A DNA stretch of 64,000 nt from Rhynchospora pubera (lineage: Eukaryota; Streptophyta; Magnoliopsida; Poales; Cyperaceae), in contig CM051460.1 of NCBI GenBank assembly GCA_028095005.1, forward strand, positions 156,359,461 to 156,423,460, written 5' to 3'. Under the pieces are notes generated by a model, which did not search any database, was not told the origin of the DNA, and saw nothing but the letters and a program-made list of their open reading frames with translations. Positions within the stretch are counted from its first letter, which is position 1, and each line of letters starts with the position of its first letter. The position numbers and the translations under genes are program-made. Below, one piece after another: positions 11,601 through 23,647 of this stretch.

Positions 11601-14167
11601 TGCTGAATAAAGTTCTTTTTTTCAATTGAAATATTGTTCAGTCCCTTTCAATACATGTATCTTGTATGAGACGCCCAAATACGCAGTGTCTTGCTAATAT
11701 CGTCAGCGAAAAGCACCATACATTACAGTGTATGATGCTTCATATCAAGGATTTAAAGCAAGAAGGATTAAGTGGATAACTCAGAAGAGATTGTGATGTG
11801 TTATTTGAAGGTGAAAATTACTTGGAGAGGAGAAACTATAGCGGCGTCGCGTCATGGTCTCCAACCTTCCGCCACATAACAAAAAAAAGCTTAAAGAAAA
11901 AAAGAGAAAAGAATGTGCTCTGCCTTGGTGCGCTTTGCTTAACTAGCATCTCCTTCCAAATAATATATTTGGTGTCGGGTAAATTTGCTAATTTAGACCT
12001 CAAAATTTGTTGATAAACAAAACCAATAATTTCGGATAGCATGTACTTGGTAGATACAATTTTACAGAAATTGAATCTACAAATTTAATTAACTATTTCT
12101 AATTAAAATTTCATCATTGCAAATGTTCTACTGAAATGATCTAGGGACCAACTTAATTTTTTTCTTTAAGTGAAAAGTCAATTTGATACAAAAATAAACT
12201 TCTGGGGGGATTGAATTCTTTTTTTCTAATATTCAAGGATCGATATTGTTAAAATTTCAAAGATCAATTGGTACAAAATAAAATGTTAGGGGCTACATTT
12301 TCACAAAAGTATAGAGACTAAAAACATTGAAAGATCAAACTTTATGATAGCGTTTTTTTTTTCAATGAGTATATTTTAAATACTGAAATTTGAAATGGGA
12401 CTGAAATTAAAGCAAATGCTTTGGATTATTAGCATAATAATACATTTTCAATTCCATATATATCAAACCTATCCACTAAACAAAAGGGCCTCTTACTTAA
12501 CTCTTAAGAGTAAGAATCAAAGTATTAGATGAAAGTGGAACAGAAAGGGATGGCTTATGAAATGCTGATCCAACGGCCATGATTTATCTGCGATGTGCTT
12601 TCTGTTCCAGTGTTGTGCTAAAAACTGGATGGAAGATGACGTGCTCAACTCCATGTTCTCCACGTGGCTTTGTTTTGCTCGTTGAAACCTAAAACTTTGT
12701 GGCAATTTGTTGGAAGCTTTTTTGAGTGGGCCTAATTCGATTGATGTAACAAAATATATTCATATTCAAGCATATTAATAGTTAAATACTTAAATAAGAA
12801 TACTACTTTTGAGGACAAGGAACATATTGACAATAATTTTTTAAATAATAATTGCTACTGATAACAATATAAATAATTTTTAAAACCAGTAAACTAAATA
12901 TTATAGAAATGCCCTCAATGTTTCAGACAGTTTATACATTAAATTTGATGCAATTTAGAAACTATTTATAATTGCAAAAAAAATAGAAATTATTTAATTA
13001 GTTGCTGCCGATAAAACTGTTTTTTTTTTTTGGTCAAACGGTTTAATACATGATCAAATTACCTTAAATTTGGTATATATTGTATCTAAACTATATGCAA
13101 CATATATGTAATTTCATTTTTTTTATTTCAATTGATAAGTATTTAATTAATCATCCTAGTTATCAAATAGGTTTGTTGTCAATAATACAAATCTGAGTTA
13201 TTATTCTCTTAGGATGTACTTCTGTTTTTGCCGGAATAAAAGCTCAGCTTATTATCATGTTTGAACCACATATAAAAACAGGTAGAAAGTGTTTGTAAAA
13301 AATCTAAGCTGTATACATAACTGTAACTTTCATGTCTTCATATAAAAACGCAGAGGCTCTACATCTAAAAATACAATATGAGTCTGGGTTCCAAATTCCT
13401 ACCGAGTCCAAATTATGCTTTTATCAATATTGATGCATGATAGCTGCTTGGCATTATGCTTATTATTCTATATGTGGCACTTCAAAGGTCTATAATCGAT
13501 GAACTCGAATATAGCAACTTGGCTAATCATTTTCTATACAGTTGTGTAAGTAGATTTAACAAGACCACTCGAACAGAATAAAAATTTATAGTTGATGTGT
13601 GTACATGGGCACATGACAGGTTTACAAAAGGTAACAGAAAGAGATATAAAAGAGGTGGAATCAGGGGATCTACCTTTCTTCTTTTCCTCCACTTGTATCT
13701 GGTAGCTTGGAATTTAAAGTTTAAACATAGCATCAACGCAACCATAAAACAAAAAAAGGTGTCCCCGAACTGTTTCGATCCACCCACATGGACAATGTGT
13801 TCGTCTCTGTATATGGTCAAGCCAATTATACTGGTAACTTGTTTAGGCAGAAGAATTAGTGCGTCATATATATCAAATTGCTAATTAGTGCGTTATGATT
13901 ATATATAGACTTAAACTCTCTGTGGAATTCAAGATGAAGTGACCAATATCGTCTTATGTGGCTCATATATAAAGACTTAAGACTCTCTGTAACTGGATTC
14001 TCTGTGAACCAGAGGCTCTCGTCTTAGATTTCATTTCACTTTATTATACAAGATGTTAGATAGTTGGTTTTTCTCATTTACGGAGTGTTATGAACATGAC
14101 TAAATCAGTTGGTCTGATAGCCGGCTTTTTTCAGTTTATTTGGTTCGGGGCGGGTTTTCTCTGATTT
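8637..14167. other. Long intergenic stretch without a gene
   Basis: Very A/T-rich DNA with only short, unrelated open frames, none showing codon bias, domains or splice structure. A lone G-box CCACGTGG lies at 12660-12667 in a slightly G/C-richer patch (12500-12720) but has no gene beside it. Confidence 0.5.
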
Positions 14168-14359
14168 ACCCTGATCAAAATGTTTTTTTTTCACGAAATT
14201 TCATTTCAATTCAAATGTTTTTCACAAGATTTCATTAATCTAATTTTATGAAAATTCTAAGAAAATGACACCAAAACTGTTTATTTTGATCAAGAATTTT
14301 CCAACGAAATGAAATTAAATTAAATTCCATATTAAAAAAAATCAGATTTTGATCATGCC
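14168..14359. mobile_element. MITE with CCTGATCAAAATG ends (copy 1)
   Basis: The element starts CCCTGATCAAAATG and ends GATTTTGATCATGCC, giving imperfect inverted ends about 190 bases apart. Interior motifs such as ATTTCATTTCAAT, TATTTTGAT and AAATGAAAT match the element at 39205-39402 in order. No coding capacity. Confidence 0.5.
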
Positions 14360-14805
14360 TAAATTAACTGGATCAAGGAATCTGGTTTCCAATTTTACTG
14401 GTTGAATCAACCTCTCTTGATACGATATTTAGAACTGGTTTTCGTGGCTCTAAACCACGTTCATTGGTTTTAGGTGAGGTGGACGAATTTAGATGGTGAG
14501 ACTTAACTAACGGAACATGAGAATATGAGATCCAAGAACAAAACAGGAGCAAACACTGGAACAAAATTTTAGATGAAGATGCTCAAATTTGAGACAGCAA
14601 GGTATGTTCTTCCACCACATACAAATGTCTAATTCTATTGTCAGCAAGTTAGCTAATAAGGCAAAACCTGATAGGAAATTCGGTGAAAACTGTTGAAGAA
14701 ATTACAAATAAACATTTACTGAAAGAATAACTCAAATATCTTATATGTCAAATTCTTAAAAGACATATTATTCTATTAAAAAAAAATCTAGGCATATGCG
14801 ACGAT

Positions 14806-15485
14806 TGTTAACAATTTTAACGTCTACGCAACAGAAATTAAGTTTAAGATTTGAGGAGGCACAATTCAAGTGTAACAGCACAAAAACGATGCTCCTTAGA
14901 ATTAATCAGCACGAGAATTCCAGAATAGATAATCAATCAATTAGACAAAGAAAAAACAAGCATTTAACGAGATTCAGTACCAATTTAGTGCCTACGCTCT
15001 TCGCACTCCGCGCACTCTTTTTATTTATTTTCTGTAAATTTTTTAGATACATTGTTTGAGAAAGAAGGAGAAGATAACTAGACAAAAAATTACATAAAAA
15101 ACAACTAGTCTTTTTTGGTAATTCATTAATATACAAATTCATGGCTTTATTCTTCAAATTTCATTCTCTTCTTAGACACATCATATTCTCTTCAATATGG
15201 AAAAGCATCCCATAATTCGCACCCATCTTCTATGAAAAGATTTGACAAATTGCAATTTTTTCCTGCCAAATATGCTAAGTCGATAATTAATTTTGGTCCG
15301 AAATTCAACCAATTCACATCTGATTCACCTCTGGCTTCAACATGATTCGGACCAAATCCAAACCATTTTGGTCTGAATCCAACTTCTTTGGTCCAAATAT
15401 CATTTCTTGTAGGTTGAATCATCCATATGAGCCTCACAATACATCATTTGGTACACATACACACATATTTATTCCTCCTTCAACA
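14806..15485 (-). repeat. LTR of Ty1/copia-like element (3' LTR on minus strand)
   Basis: On the plus strand the repeat begins TGTTAACAATTTTAACG and ends CTTCAACA, giving TG...CA ends, about 680 bp. Read on the minus strand it starts TGTTGAAGGAGG directly after a polypurine tract TTGAGGGGAG (complement of 15486-15495), the classic copia junction. It is homologous throughout to 17836-18520, with many substitutions, so the insertion is old. Confidence 0.7.
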
Positions 15486-17835
15486 CTCCCCTCAATTTAG
15501 CATGTATACACTTGAAAATGCCTAACTTGCAAAATTACTCATTGAGATTGGTATCAGTGATTGGTTCTTCTTCTTATTTTATGATCTTGATCAACCTTGC
15601 TCTTGTTGTTGAGTGCCACACATTCAATCCATAGCACAATTTTATGCAGCACTTTCTCATACTCCCCTCAAGTGGACATGTACTGACTTGTCATGTCTCA
15701 TTTGCATGGAGTGTTGCACACTAGTACATATAATCATTTTAAGGCACATACTTTTTCTCTTAGTAGGCACACATATGCCACCAAATTCTTTGTTCAAACA
15801 TTTCATGAGTCGCACACACGACGACGACACACACCACCACATGGATCATAACTTTACCAGGCACAAGTCGCACATCTTGTGCTAGACCCTAGCGCCTTGC
15901 ATAAAAATCCATCTTGCCCGGTCTGTGCCCTCTTGACATGCCCCGTTAGACCTGACTAACATGGTGAAATGGCACGGAACAGGCCGTTCCGTTTGCCGTT
16001 TCGTTAAGAAATGCCATTGCATTTCATACCGTTTACCGTTTCATTTAGAAAACGGAACAAGAATCCATGCCACTATTCGTTCCACTTAAAAATTGCATGT
16101 ATTTTTGCTGAAAATGAAGTGGAACAGTTCGAAACGGTACAATTCTGTGTTTTATTTGCCGTTCCATTATCGAAACGCTTCATTCCACTCTGCCACTTAC
16201 CGTTTCGTGAGTGGTTTCACGTTACGGCAAACGGCATAACAGCTGCTGTTGACAGCTATATGCCCCGTGCACTAAAATCAAATAGTATTTTTACTTGAAG
16301 CCAACTTCACAATTCATACACATTACATAAGAGATATTGTTTCAATTACAAATCTTATAATACCAAGTAGAATACTTTTAATCTTTTTTTGTTGCATCAC
16401 ATCTCTGACTTCTCATTTTAATAAGTTCGAATTCTTTGACCTGAGATGTATTAGACTTGAGCATCATTTGCTTAACTCTCACATGACTTGATCTTTTTCT
16501 TCTTGACCATCTTGTACAATCCATTGTATGATACAATATCCACTCTACTTAAGCACACTCGTGTTCAACCTGAGTATTCCTTGAGTCCATCTTTATTACT
16601 AGGATTAAAATCTTAGTCTTGACCCGCCTTGACCACTTGATCCATCTTCAACCATCTGACATGACTAGGGCATCTTGACTATATTCATCATATTCTCTCA
16701 TATATGCTTATTCTCATGATATCAATCTTGGACACCAAAATATTTCGCTCACTTTAACTCTTCCCTAAGGAGGATATTTAGTGGTTTGCAATAATTGGTT
16801 AACTCTTGACTTCATATGCTCTCGACTTGAAGACATTTTAGCTCCTCTAGTTTAAGAGTCTTTTAGATCTAACTTGGGCATTTCTTCTTGACCCACCATG
16901 GGTCACGTCTTGATTGATACCAATTTCTTAATTTTACTTTTCCCTTGAGAAATATATTTGAATATACATGCAACTCGTCTTATTTGAACCAACTAGGGCC
17001 ACCTTGTTGTACTCAACTTGAGCCCTCTTATCTAACCTGATCTGGACCATCTTCATGACCCTTTCGGTCAGTTTCCTACACTCGACTCAGACCTTTCAAC
17101 TTCATTCATTGTCGTCTTTTTCTTTTCCTATACCACACTTTACCACATAACTAAATTATTTCTAAACAATCTACCATAACATTGCCCATTTAATTGTTTG
17201 TTATACAGCTATACACCTATCTGATTCACCATAATTTCCTTTTTATTTTAACCTTTGGCATAAAATATCATCTACATGCTTGAATTTCAGACCGAATACC
17301 ATTCAATTTAGACCCAATTTACTCTATTTCTGACCGAAATGCGTAATTTCGTTCTGAAATCACACTTATTCAGACTGACTTCTCTGTTTTGTCAATATGA
17401 TAATGGTTTCCATATGGTGTTTAACACGTATACTCACTTCACAGGAAATTATTTTTAATATTCTAGATTGATCACGGTCATAAAACTAACCAACATCAAA
17501 TATTATTGACTTTGATCTCCCCGAACATAGAACATATACACTTTAATTTATTGTGACTTGACATCTCCTTCTCTAGGGTAATAGTTGGGCTCCGATCACC
17601 GCTCACCTGAGCAACACCATTACGACAACTTCATGCAATTCAGTAACACCTACTTGATGTAGCCGATGCCTTTGCTCGTGCTCCAAAGTCGATGTAAAAA
17701 ACCACTCGAACCATTGTATATCTTCATGCACCTTTTTGGTTGAAGAAACACCAACTTTCCACATGCTTCGGGTAGTTGTTTGTCTTCCATCGTCTTTGTT
17801 TTGTTCTCCCATCTTTGAACCATGCTTTGATACCA
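15486..17835 (-). mobile_element. Internal region of decayed Ty1/copia-like element
   Basis: At the right edge the minus strand reads TGGTATCAAAGC (complement of 17824-17835) directly after the LTR, a good match to the initiator-tRNA-Met primer binding site (TGGTATCAGAGC). At the left edge is the polypurine tract. At 2.35 kb (about 2.04 kb without a nested MITE) it is too short for gag-pol, and no protease, integrase or reverse transcriptase motif is seen. A minus-strand frame around 17603-17905 is not recognisable as gag. The centre (16380-17560) is a low-complexity-like, CTTGACC-rich spacer. It behaves like a non-autonomous or deleted element. Confidence 0.6.
15947..16260. mobile_element. 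hAT-like MITE, GTTTCG-rich family (copy 2), nested in the LTR element
   Basis: It begins TAGACCTGACTAAC and ends near TTGACAGCTATA, flanked by the 8-bp repeat TGCCCCGT at 15939-15946 and 16261-16268. The interior has repeated CCGTTTCG/CGAAACGG motifs. It is about 314 bp, like copies 21728, 29438 and 41592. The last two bases are unlike the other copies. Confidence 0.7.
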
Positions 17836-18520
17836 CGTTAAGAATCTGAGCGTCTACGCAACGGAAGTTAAGTTTTAGATTCGAGAAGACACAATCTAAG
17901 TACAACTACTCAAGAACCATGGCCCTTAGGATTAGTCAGCACGAGAATCTCAGAATAGATAATCAATTAATTAGACAAAAAGAACACGAGAATTCAACGA
18001 GATTCATCATCAACTTGGTGCCCACGTTTTCCACACACATGCACACTCTTTTTATTTGTTTTTTGTAAATTTCTAAGATACGTTGTTTGAGGGAGAAGAA
18101 AAAGATAAATAGACATAAAAAAATTTACATAAGGCAATTGGTCTTTTTTGGTAATTTATTAAAGTTCATTAAAATACAAATTTTTGTGTTTATTCTTCAA
18201 ATTTCCTTCTCTACTTACAAACATCAAATCCTCTTCAATATAAAAAAAATCTCATAATTTGCACCCATCTTCTATAGAAAAATTTGACAAATTACATTTT
18301 TTTCGTGCCAAATATGTTAGATCTGTAATTAATTTCGGTTCGAAATTCAACCAGTTCACCTCTAGTTCAACATGACTTGGATTGAATCCAAACCACTTCG
18401 GTCTGAATCCAACCTCTTTGGTCCAAACATCATTTCTCTTGTAAGTTGAATCATCCACACGAGCCTCATGACACATAATTTGGTTCTCATATACACATAT
18501 TTAGACATCATTTTTCAACA
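17836..18520 (-). repeat. LTR of Ty1/copia-like element (5' LTR on minus strand)
   Basis: Homologous to 14806-15485 over its full length; for example GTCTACGCAACGGAAGTTAAG-like and GGTCTGAATCCAAC-like blocks occur in both in the same order. Its plus-strand left end reads CGTTAAG rather than TGTTAAC, a decayed terminus. It directly abuts the primer binding site. Confidence 0.7.
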
Positions 18521-18705
18521 CTTTCTCTCAAATTAACATGTACAAACTTGAAAATGTTAACTTGTGAAATTATTCATTGGACTTGGTATACGTGATCGAT
18601 TCTTCTTGGTTTTTCTTCTTATTTAATTATAATCTTGATCAACATGCTCTTGTTGTTGAGTGTCACGCAGTAGATCCTAAACACAATCTTATGCACTTTC
18701 TCACA
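18521..18705 (-). mobile_element. Partial second internal region of the copia-like element
   Basis: Homology to the DNA beside the left LTR (15486-15660) continues past the right LTR: TGTACAAACTTGAAAATG, GATCTTGATCAACC-like and CTTGTTGTTGAGTG blocks appear in the same order in both. So the right LTR is followed by the 3' end of another internal domain, and the structure is a truncated tandem array. Confidence 0.6.
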
Positions 18706-19656
18706 ACGGTAACATTAATTGTTGAGTGTAAATGTGTAATACTATCGTTCAACAAAAGTTGTCAGCAAAGCAGTACTCCAAATAGTTTCTAGCTATATCA
18801 TTTATTGACTAGTAAATTTATAGATGCCCTTTGTTACATATGACAAACTGTAAGAGGTCAAAGGGGACAAAAGAGGGGGTTTGTCTCCCTGCAATTTGAA
18901 TTCAACCATCATTACTAAAAAATTTAAAATGAAATTCTGTATAAATAGGTCGATTTCCACCCCCCCCCCCTCCCACAAAAAAAAAGTTGCAAATTAAATC
19001 CATCCATATGCATTCCTCTAGCTCCATCCATGTTGGCGACAGCTCTATGGAGCTCTAATTTGATTTAGCTCTATGATGCCGACGTCGTTAGGAATGTCCT
19101 GCAAATTAATAAACCAGACTGGCACAACGTAAAAGTCAGAATTTTCAATTTCAATTACAGTTAGTGGACTAGCAGTAGCACAACTGCACAAGCGAGTTGC
19201 GACCTCACCTCAGTAAAAAGATATACTGCATCAAAGAGAATAACTAAATACAGTAAATGTTTGCGCTTTTTGAGTGAGGAATAGATAGTATAGTAGTAGA
19301 CTAGTATTACAGAAACTTATATAAAAAAAAAAAAGCTACAGTGAAAGAGCTGGGGGTGAATTGGTGCCCTGTGGACCCCACTGACCGTCCAGAAAGGTTC
19401 TCTCAGACCTCTCCTACAAATACCCCCGCACCTCTCCTCAAGCCATAACACAGAACACATTGCCATTCAGAGAGAAAGGGAGGAGGTACCAGAAATTCTC
19501 TATCTATCAGACCTCTTGTACCAATCCACCTTTCCTTTCTCTCCTAAGCAATTGTACTTGACACTTGAACAAGGAACCTGCACCTCTAGTTTACTGTGCT
19601 GTTCGACGAAATCACACAATCCAAACTACAGCTTTCTTCTACCTCAGTGAGACAAG
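18706..19656 (+). promoter_or_regulatory. Upstream region and 5' leader of the FAF-like gene
   Basis: No coding frame is supported. A C-tract (18961-18971) and A-tracts are present. A TATA-like CTACAAATACC lies at about 19410, followed by a pyrimidine/CA-rich leader typical of plant 5' UTRs. The leader has an ATG at 19565 opening a 72-codon frame that overlaps the main start in another frame; this could reduce translation of the main frame if transcription starts upstream of it. Confidence 0.4.
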
Positions 19657-20781
19657 ATGCCTGCTCTTAACCAAGTCGACGTATGGGCTGCAATCCAATC
19701 AGAAATCGATTCATCTCCATCCAAAATCAGCAAAGAAGTGCTGTCACCATACGTGCATCCTCTTTCGAGGCGGTCATCGCTGATGAGCCAGAAAAGCCTC
19801 GAGATTTGCACTGAGAGTCTCGGTTCTGAGACCGGGTCCGAGTTCTCATCTGACGAATCCAACTATTTCTCCTCCGACTCTGACACAGATGAATCTGAAT
19901 TTGAAACATTTTCCAATAAAAAAAGATTGGTTAACAAAGACAGCAAGAAGAGCAGTTCAATGGTGGAGAGTAAGGACTTGATGGCGGTGAATTACCATTG
20001 TTCTGGTGGAAGCGGCGGTGGCAGGACATTCCCGCCACCTCTTCCATCGATTGCACGACGTGATGGGCAGCCCTGTGTGCGTATGCAGCAGCATCGCCAG
20101 GATGGCCGTCTGGTTGTCCAGGCAGTGCCAGTGAGGTCCAATACATACCTCCATGCTAACCGACATGAAGGTCGCCTTCGCCTCTGCTTTATTGATTGTT
20201 CCTCCCGTGCCGCCGCCACAGAAACAACCACTAAACAAGTGGTGTCACCAGCCAGCAAGGTGGAAGTTCCACAAGAAGAAGTGGAGAAGGTGGTAGCTGA
20301 AGAGGAAGAAGAAGGTGAAGTTGAAGTTGAAGCTGAAGAGGACCTGGAAGAGGAAGAAGAGGTGGAAGTGGTAGAGAGGCGTACCGTGATCGAAGTAAAA
20401 GTCGGAAGCAAGCAAAATGTGCGTGCTCATCGATCATCATTGGTTATCAACAAGTTCCTTGGAAGTACGCCAGACGCTGTGCCAGCAACTGAAACAGCAG
20501 CCCTGCCACCAATGCGGCCACCGTCACCACCAAAACGACTTGCAGCAGCTACCGCTGCGACATCTGCAGCTGCTGCAGTTGTGGCAGCGGCTTCTTCATC
20601 AGTGACTGACAACAAAGAGATGGCATACGGGTCATATGGGTACAATGGTGGCGACACAAAGCTGCTTTATTTCACATCCCGTCGGAGTAATAAGGAAGAG
20701 TTGCTGAGCAGCATGCGCCGCTGCAGTGAGCTCCGACGACCGCTGTTTATCTGGGAGCCCTGTTGCATTGCCTCCTCTTGA
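19657..20781 (+). CDS. FANTASTIC FOUR (FAF)-like protein
   Basis: This intronless gene encodes 374 residues. The FAF domain spans about residues 124-178: TFPPPLPSIARRDGQP, then VRMQQHRQDGRLVVQAVPV and a closing HEGRLRLCFID, which are the family's signature blocks. Before it is a Ser/Asp-rich N-terminus (SETGSEFSSDESNYFSSDSD); after it an acidic Glu/Val run (about 207-240), a Pro/Ala-rich stretch and a short C-terminal WEPCCIASS motif like that of relatives. In Arabidopsis, FAF proteins influence shoot meristem size and act on the WUSCHEL pathway; by family this is probably a developmental regulator without enzyme activity. The start at 19657 is in good context (AAGATGCC) and gives the N-terminal LNQVDVWAAIQ block seen in the family. 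No frameshift or missing motif. The exact paralogue cannot be named. Confidence 0.9.
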   Translation: MPALNQVDVWAAIQSEIDSSPSKISKEVLSPYVHPLSRRSSLMSQKSLEICTESLGSETGSEFSSDESNYFSSDSDTDESEFETFSNKKRLVNKDSKKSSSMVESKDLMAVNYHCSGGSGGGRTFPPPLPSIARRDGQPCVRMQQHRQDGRLVVQAVPVRSNTYLHANRHEGRLRLCFIDCSSRAAATETTTKQVVSPASKVEVPQEEVEKVVAEEEEEGEVEVEAEEDLEEEEEVEVVERRTVIEVKVGSKQNVRAHRSSLVINKFLGSTPDAVPATETAALPPMRPPSPPKRLAAATAATSAAAAVVAAASSSVTDNKEMAYGSYGYNGGDTKLLYFTSRRSNKEELLSSMRRCSELRRPLFIWEPCCIASS

Positions 20782-21719
20782 TTCCTGATTATATATAATT
20801 GATATTTATCTGCCGCCTGTCTATATATATGTCTATTTATCGATATTCCTATTCTTAGAGAACGAATTCACTGCTTAAATTAGGTCATGGTATTGTAATG
20901 GGAAAATAATTTGATCATTGATGAATCCTGGAAACTGACGGAGGCCACTGAGGGGTTTTTGATGACGCAAACGAAGCATCTATGCATTCGTGCATTTTTC
21001 GATTGTGTTGTTTCACTGGGGTGCTTTTTTCTTAGTGGCTGCTAGCTGAATTTGGGTTTTGTAATTTGGTCTTTGTATTAGTTAGTTAATTTATGATATG
21101 GATTGACTAGTGTTTAACGGATTTAAACTGATATAATTGTGATTTGAGATTGAGATTTGTAATTATATATTCATGTGTTCCTGAGTCTCTTCTCCTCATT
21201 TATTTACATTGTTTACTCTTATGACATAAGATGCTTTTAAATAATATATCCATACTTAAACAAATGTTGTCAGTATTTTTCCCAAGTCGAGTAATGCAAC
21301 ATGACAGTTCATCGCGCTATTAATGGAATTACAAAAATAAAATTTATAGCTAGTCAAGAATGTTTCTAAGGCCAAGTGCAACATGGATACTTGGTGAAGA
21401 GAGAATTCAATCCACTACAATCTATATACACTAAAGAAAATTATAAACACTGTATTAGTAGATTAATGCATGACTAATCACAATATGAAAATCAAGTTTA
21501 TAAAAGTTTATAAAAGCTTTGCCCCACCACGACTGCAATATTTTAAATTTTTGGAACGAGTTGGTTCCAAGAAGGCACATATGGGGGGACAGATTCTGTC
21601 TTTTGAGATTCGGTGTAGAAACGAACATTTTACTTTGCATCATAAAATTGAATGAGAATCTTGTCATTTAACATCTTAGTGGGCCCCACAATCATTTTTG
21701 ACAGAGTATGATCCCACCT
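20782..21719. other. 3' UTR of the FAF-like gene and intergenic DNA
   Basis: A/T-rich sequence follows the stop codon at 20779-20781. No further gene is seen before the hAT MITE at 21728. Confidence 0.5.
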
Positions 21720-21727
21720 GTCACAAG

Positions 21728-22043
21728 TAGACCTGTCAAACGTCTCAAAATACCACGTTACCACCCATACCGTTTGCCGTTCAGTTAAGAAAATAGTTTC
21801 AACATCCATTCTGTTTACCCGTTTCGATTACGAAACGGCACAGAATTCCGTTTCGTTATTCGTTCCACTTAAAAAATTACACATGAAACGGTTTGAAATG
21901 AGATGAAACGGTTCGAAACGTCACTATTCTCGTTCCGTTTGCCGTTTCGTTTATCGAGACGAAATGAAATTGGTGCAGTTATTCGTTCCGTTTCGTATAA
22001 ACGAAACGGAATAACGTGTATTTTTATGCCGTTGACAGGCCTA
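21728..22043. mobile_element. hAT-like MITE, GTTTCG-rich family (copy 3)
   Basis: Ends TAGACCTGTCAAACG and CGTTGACAGGCCTA are inverted repeats, flanked by a perfect 8-bp duplication GTCACAAG (21720-21727, 22044-22051). It is 316 bp and, on the opposite strand, collinear with copy 41592 (317 bp). No coding capacity. Confidence 0.85.
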
Positions 22044-22051
22044 GTCACAAG

Positions 22052-22763
22052 AGATGCCACTCCTCTCCTGTTCAATAAAATATGCAATTATAGTTAGGTC
22101 ATACACCTTTTTGGTTAATTTTATTTAAACGTGTGCTTATTTAATTAACTTTAGTAATAATATTCCATTTGTCACTGAGCTAAAGAAACATTTTCGTTTT
22201 TATTAATTAATCATTATTTATCATTTTGGTCCTTAGACATTTTCAAGTTTCTTCCATCAAAATCGGACCTGCCAATGACATGGTAATCGGTCAACTTAAC
22301 AGTGACTTATTGCCAGACGATCCTCCTTTTTCTAAAAAATTTCAACATTAAATTTACGGGGACCATGTGGAGGACCAAGAAAGAAAAATTAAAGTCAGCG
22401 AAACGTTTAACTTAAAAAACTGATTCTAATTCTTCCCACTTGGTCCCCACTCTCCAGCAGCCCATTCGCCTACACCCGTTGGATCAACTATAGATCTATT
22501 GTACATTGTCAAAAAAAAATTATAGATCTTGTTGTCTTTCTCCGCCCATTATGTAGTACCATCTAATAGTGTACGATCTACGACTACCAGTAACAGTTAC
22601 GGAGGTGAAGTTTTTTAATTAGCGTACATACAAGAGGTTAATTTTGTAAAATAAACATGGAGGTCAAGGTCATATTTAAAAAAAAAAAAAAAGTTAACAT
22701 TTTATTTCAATTAAACGCTGGCTAGAATCTTTCACCTATTAAAAGATCATCAATTATAAATTT
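22052..22763. other. Intergenic, nothing recognised
   Basis: A/T-rich DNA with an A-run near 22678. No gene or repeat boundary supported. Confidence 0.5.
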
Positions 22764-22970
22764 CAAAGATTTAAATAGCAGTCATAACGGCCGCTACAAC
22801 TGTGCTATTTGACAAGCTGCTACGTTGCTATTATTTTATCGATTTGTCCAAATAGTGACCAAAATAGCAGATTATAGCAAAATATTGCGGCACATAGAAG
22901 CGTTCTAGTGGTATTTTAGTGGAATATAGCTGGGCAATTTATGATTTACCGATACTATATCAATATCTTA

Positions 22971-23109
22971 GGCTCCGTTTGGATCGCTAAGGAATAAGAG
23001 GAATAATATTGGAAAGTGTATAACTTTATGAAGAATTTAGATGGTTAGGAATAAATTTACGTTTAGGAAGAAATTATTTCCTTATTCCTAAATGTATCCA
23101 AACTGAACC
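22971..23109. mobile_element. Tourist-like MITE (copy 2)
   Basis: Starts GGCTCCGTTTGGATCG, ends ATCCAAACTGAACC, flanked on both sides by TTA (22968-22970, 23110-23112). It contains the family core GGAAAGTGTATAACTTTATG. Confidence 0.65.
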
Positions 23110-23130
23110 TTAGACATATCTTTCATATAA

Positions 23131-23287
23131 GGGTGTGTTTGGATTGTTGGAAGAAAGAAGAAGAAGAAGGAAGAAGAAGAAAAAAAATTATAAACAATTC
23201 AAACTCTTCACAAAATTACACACTTCCCAATACTTCTTCCCACTTCTTCCCTTCTTCCCTTCTTCCCACACCCATCCAAACGCACCC
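23131..23287. mobile_element. Tourist-like MITE (copy 3)
   Basis: Starts GGGTGTGTTTGGATTG, ends CCAAACGCACCC. The core is in the opposite orientation to copy 1, with GAAG-rich and CTTC-rich arms. It is nearly identical to copy 30212-30374. Confidence 0.6.
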
Positions 23288-23388
23288 ATACAAATTCCAA
23301 TTTACGTGATTCTCAATTCTATGAAAACTTTAAAGCATAGGCTACAACTTTTGTGTTTTGATTTTCTTTTCCAAGGTCTAAAACCTTT

Positions 23389-23547
23389 GGGACCGTTTAG
23401 ATCGCTTAGGAATTTGGGGAAGTTGCAATTCTTAGGAATAAATTTATTGGGAAGTGTGTAACTTTGTGAAGAGTTTAGATTGTTTATAATAAATTTATGG
23501 TAGGAAGATGAAATTCTCCAAATTCCTTGGGGAATCAAAACAGCCCC
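23389..23547. mobile_element. Degenerate Tourist-like MITE (copy 4)
   Basis: Carries GGGACCGTTTAGATCG and the family core GGAAGTGTGTAACTTTGTG. The right end is eroded (AAAACAGCCCC). Confidence 0.45.
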
Positions 23548-23647
23548 ATTATGATGATCAAACGGGCATACGAAGTTTCAACTTTTGTACATTGACGTTA
23601 ATTAAATTATTTATCTGATGTAATGAACAAGCATATATATATATATA

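Noticed and set aside
13597..13884. Overlapping frames on both strands
   Set aside because: Neither has a domain or any sign of splicing; length is within chance for this region.
17603..17905. 100-codon minus-strand frame as copia gag
   Set aside because: Position near the primer site is right, but it starts inside the LTR and has no recognisable gag or zinc-knuckle motif.
19992..20411. 139-codon minus-strand frame in the FAF-like gene
   Set aside because: Antisense shadow of the acidic and FAF-domain coding sequence; low-complexity Ser/Thr runs come from GAA/GAG codons on the other strand.
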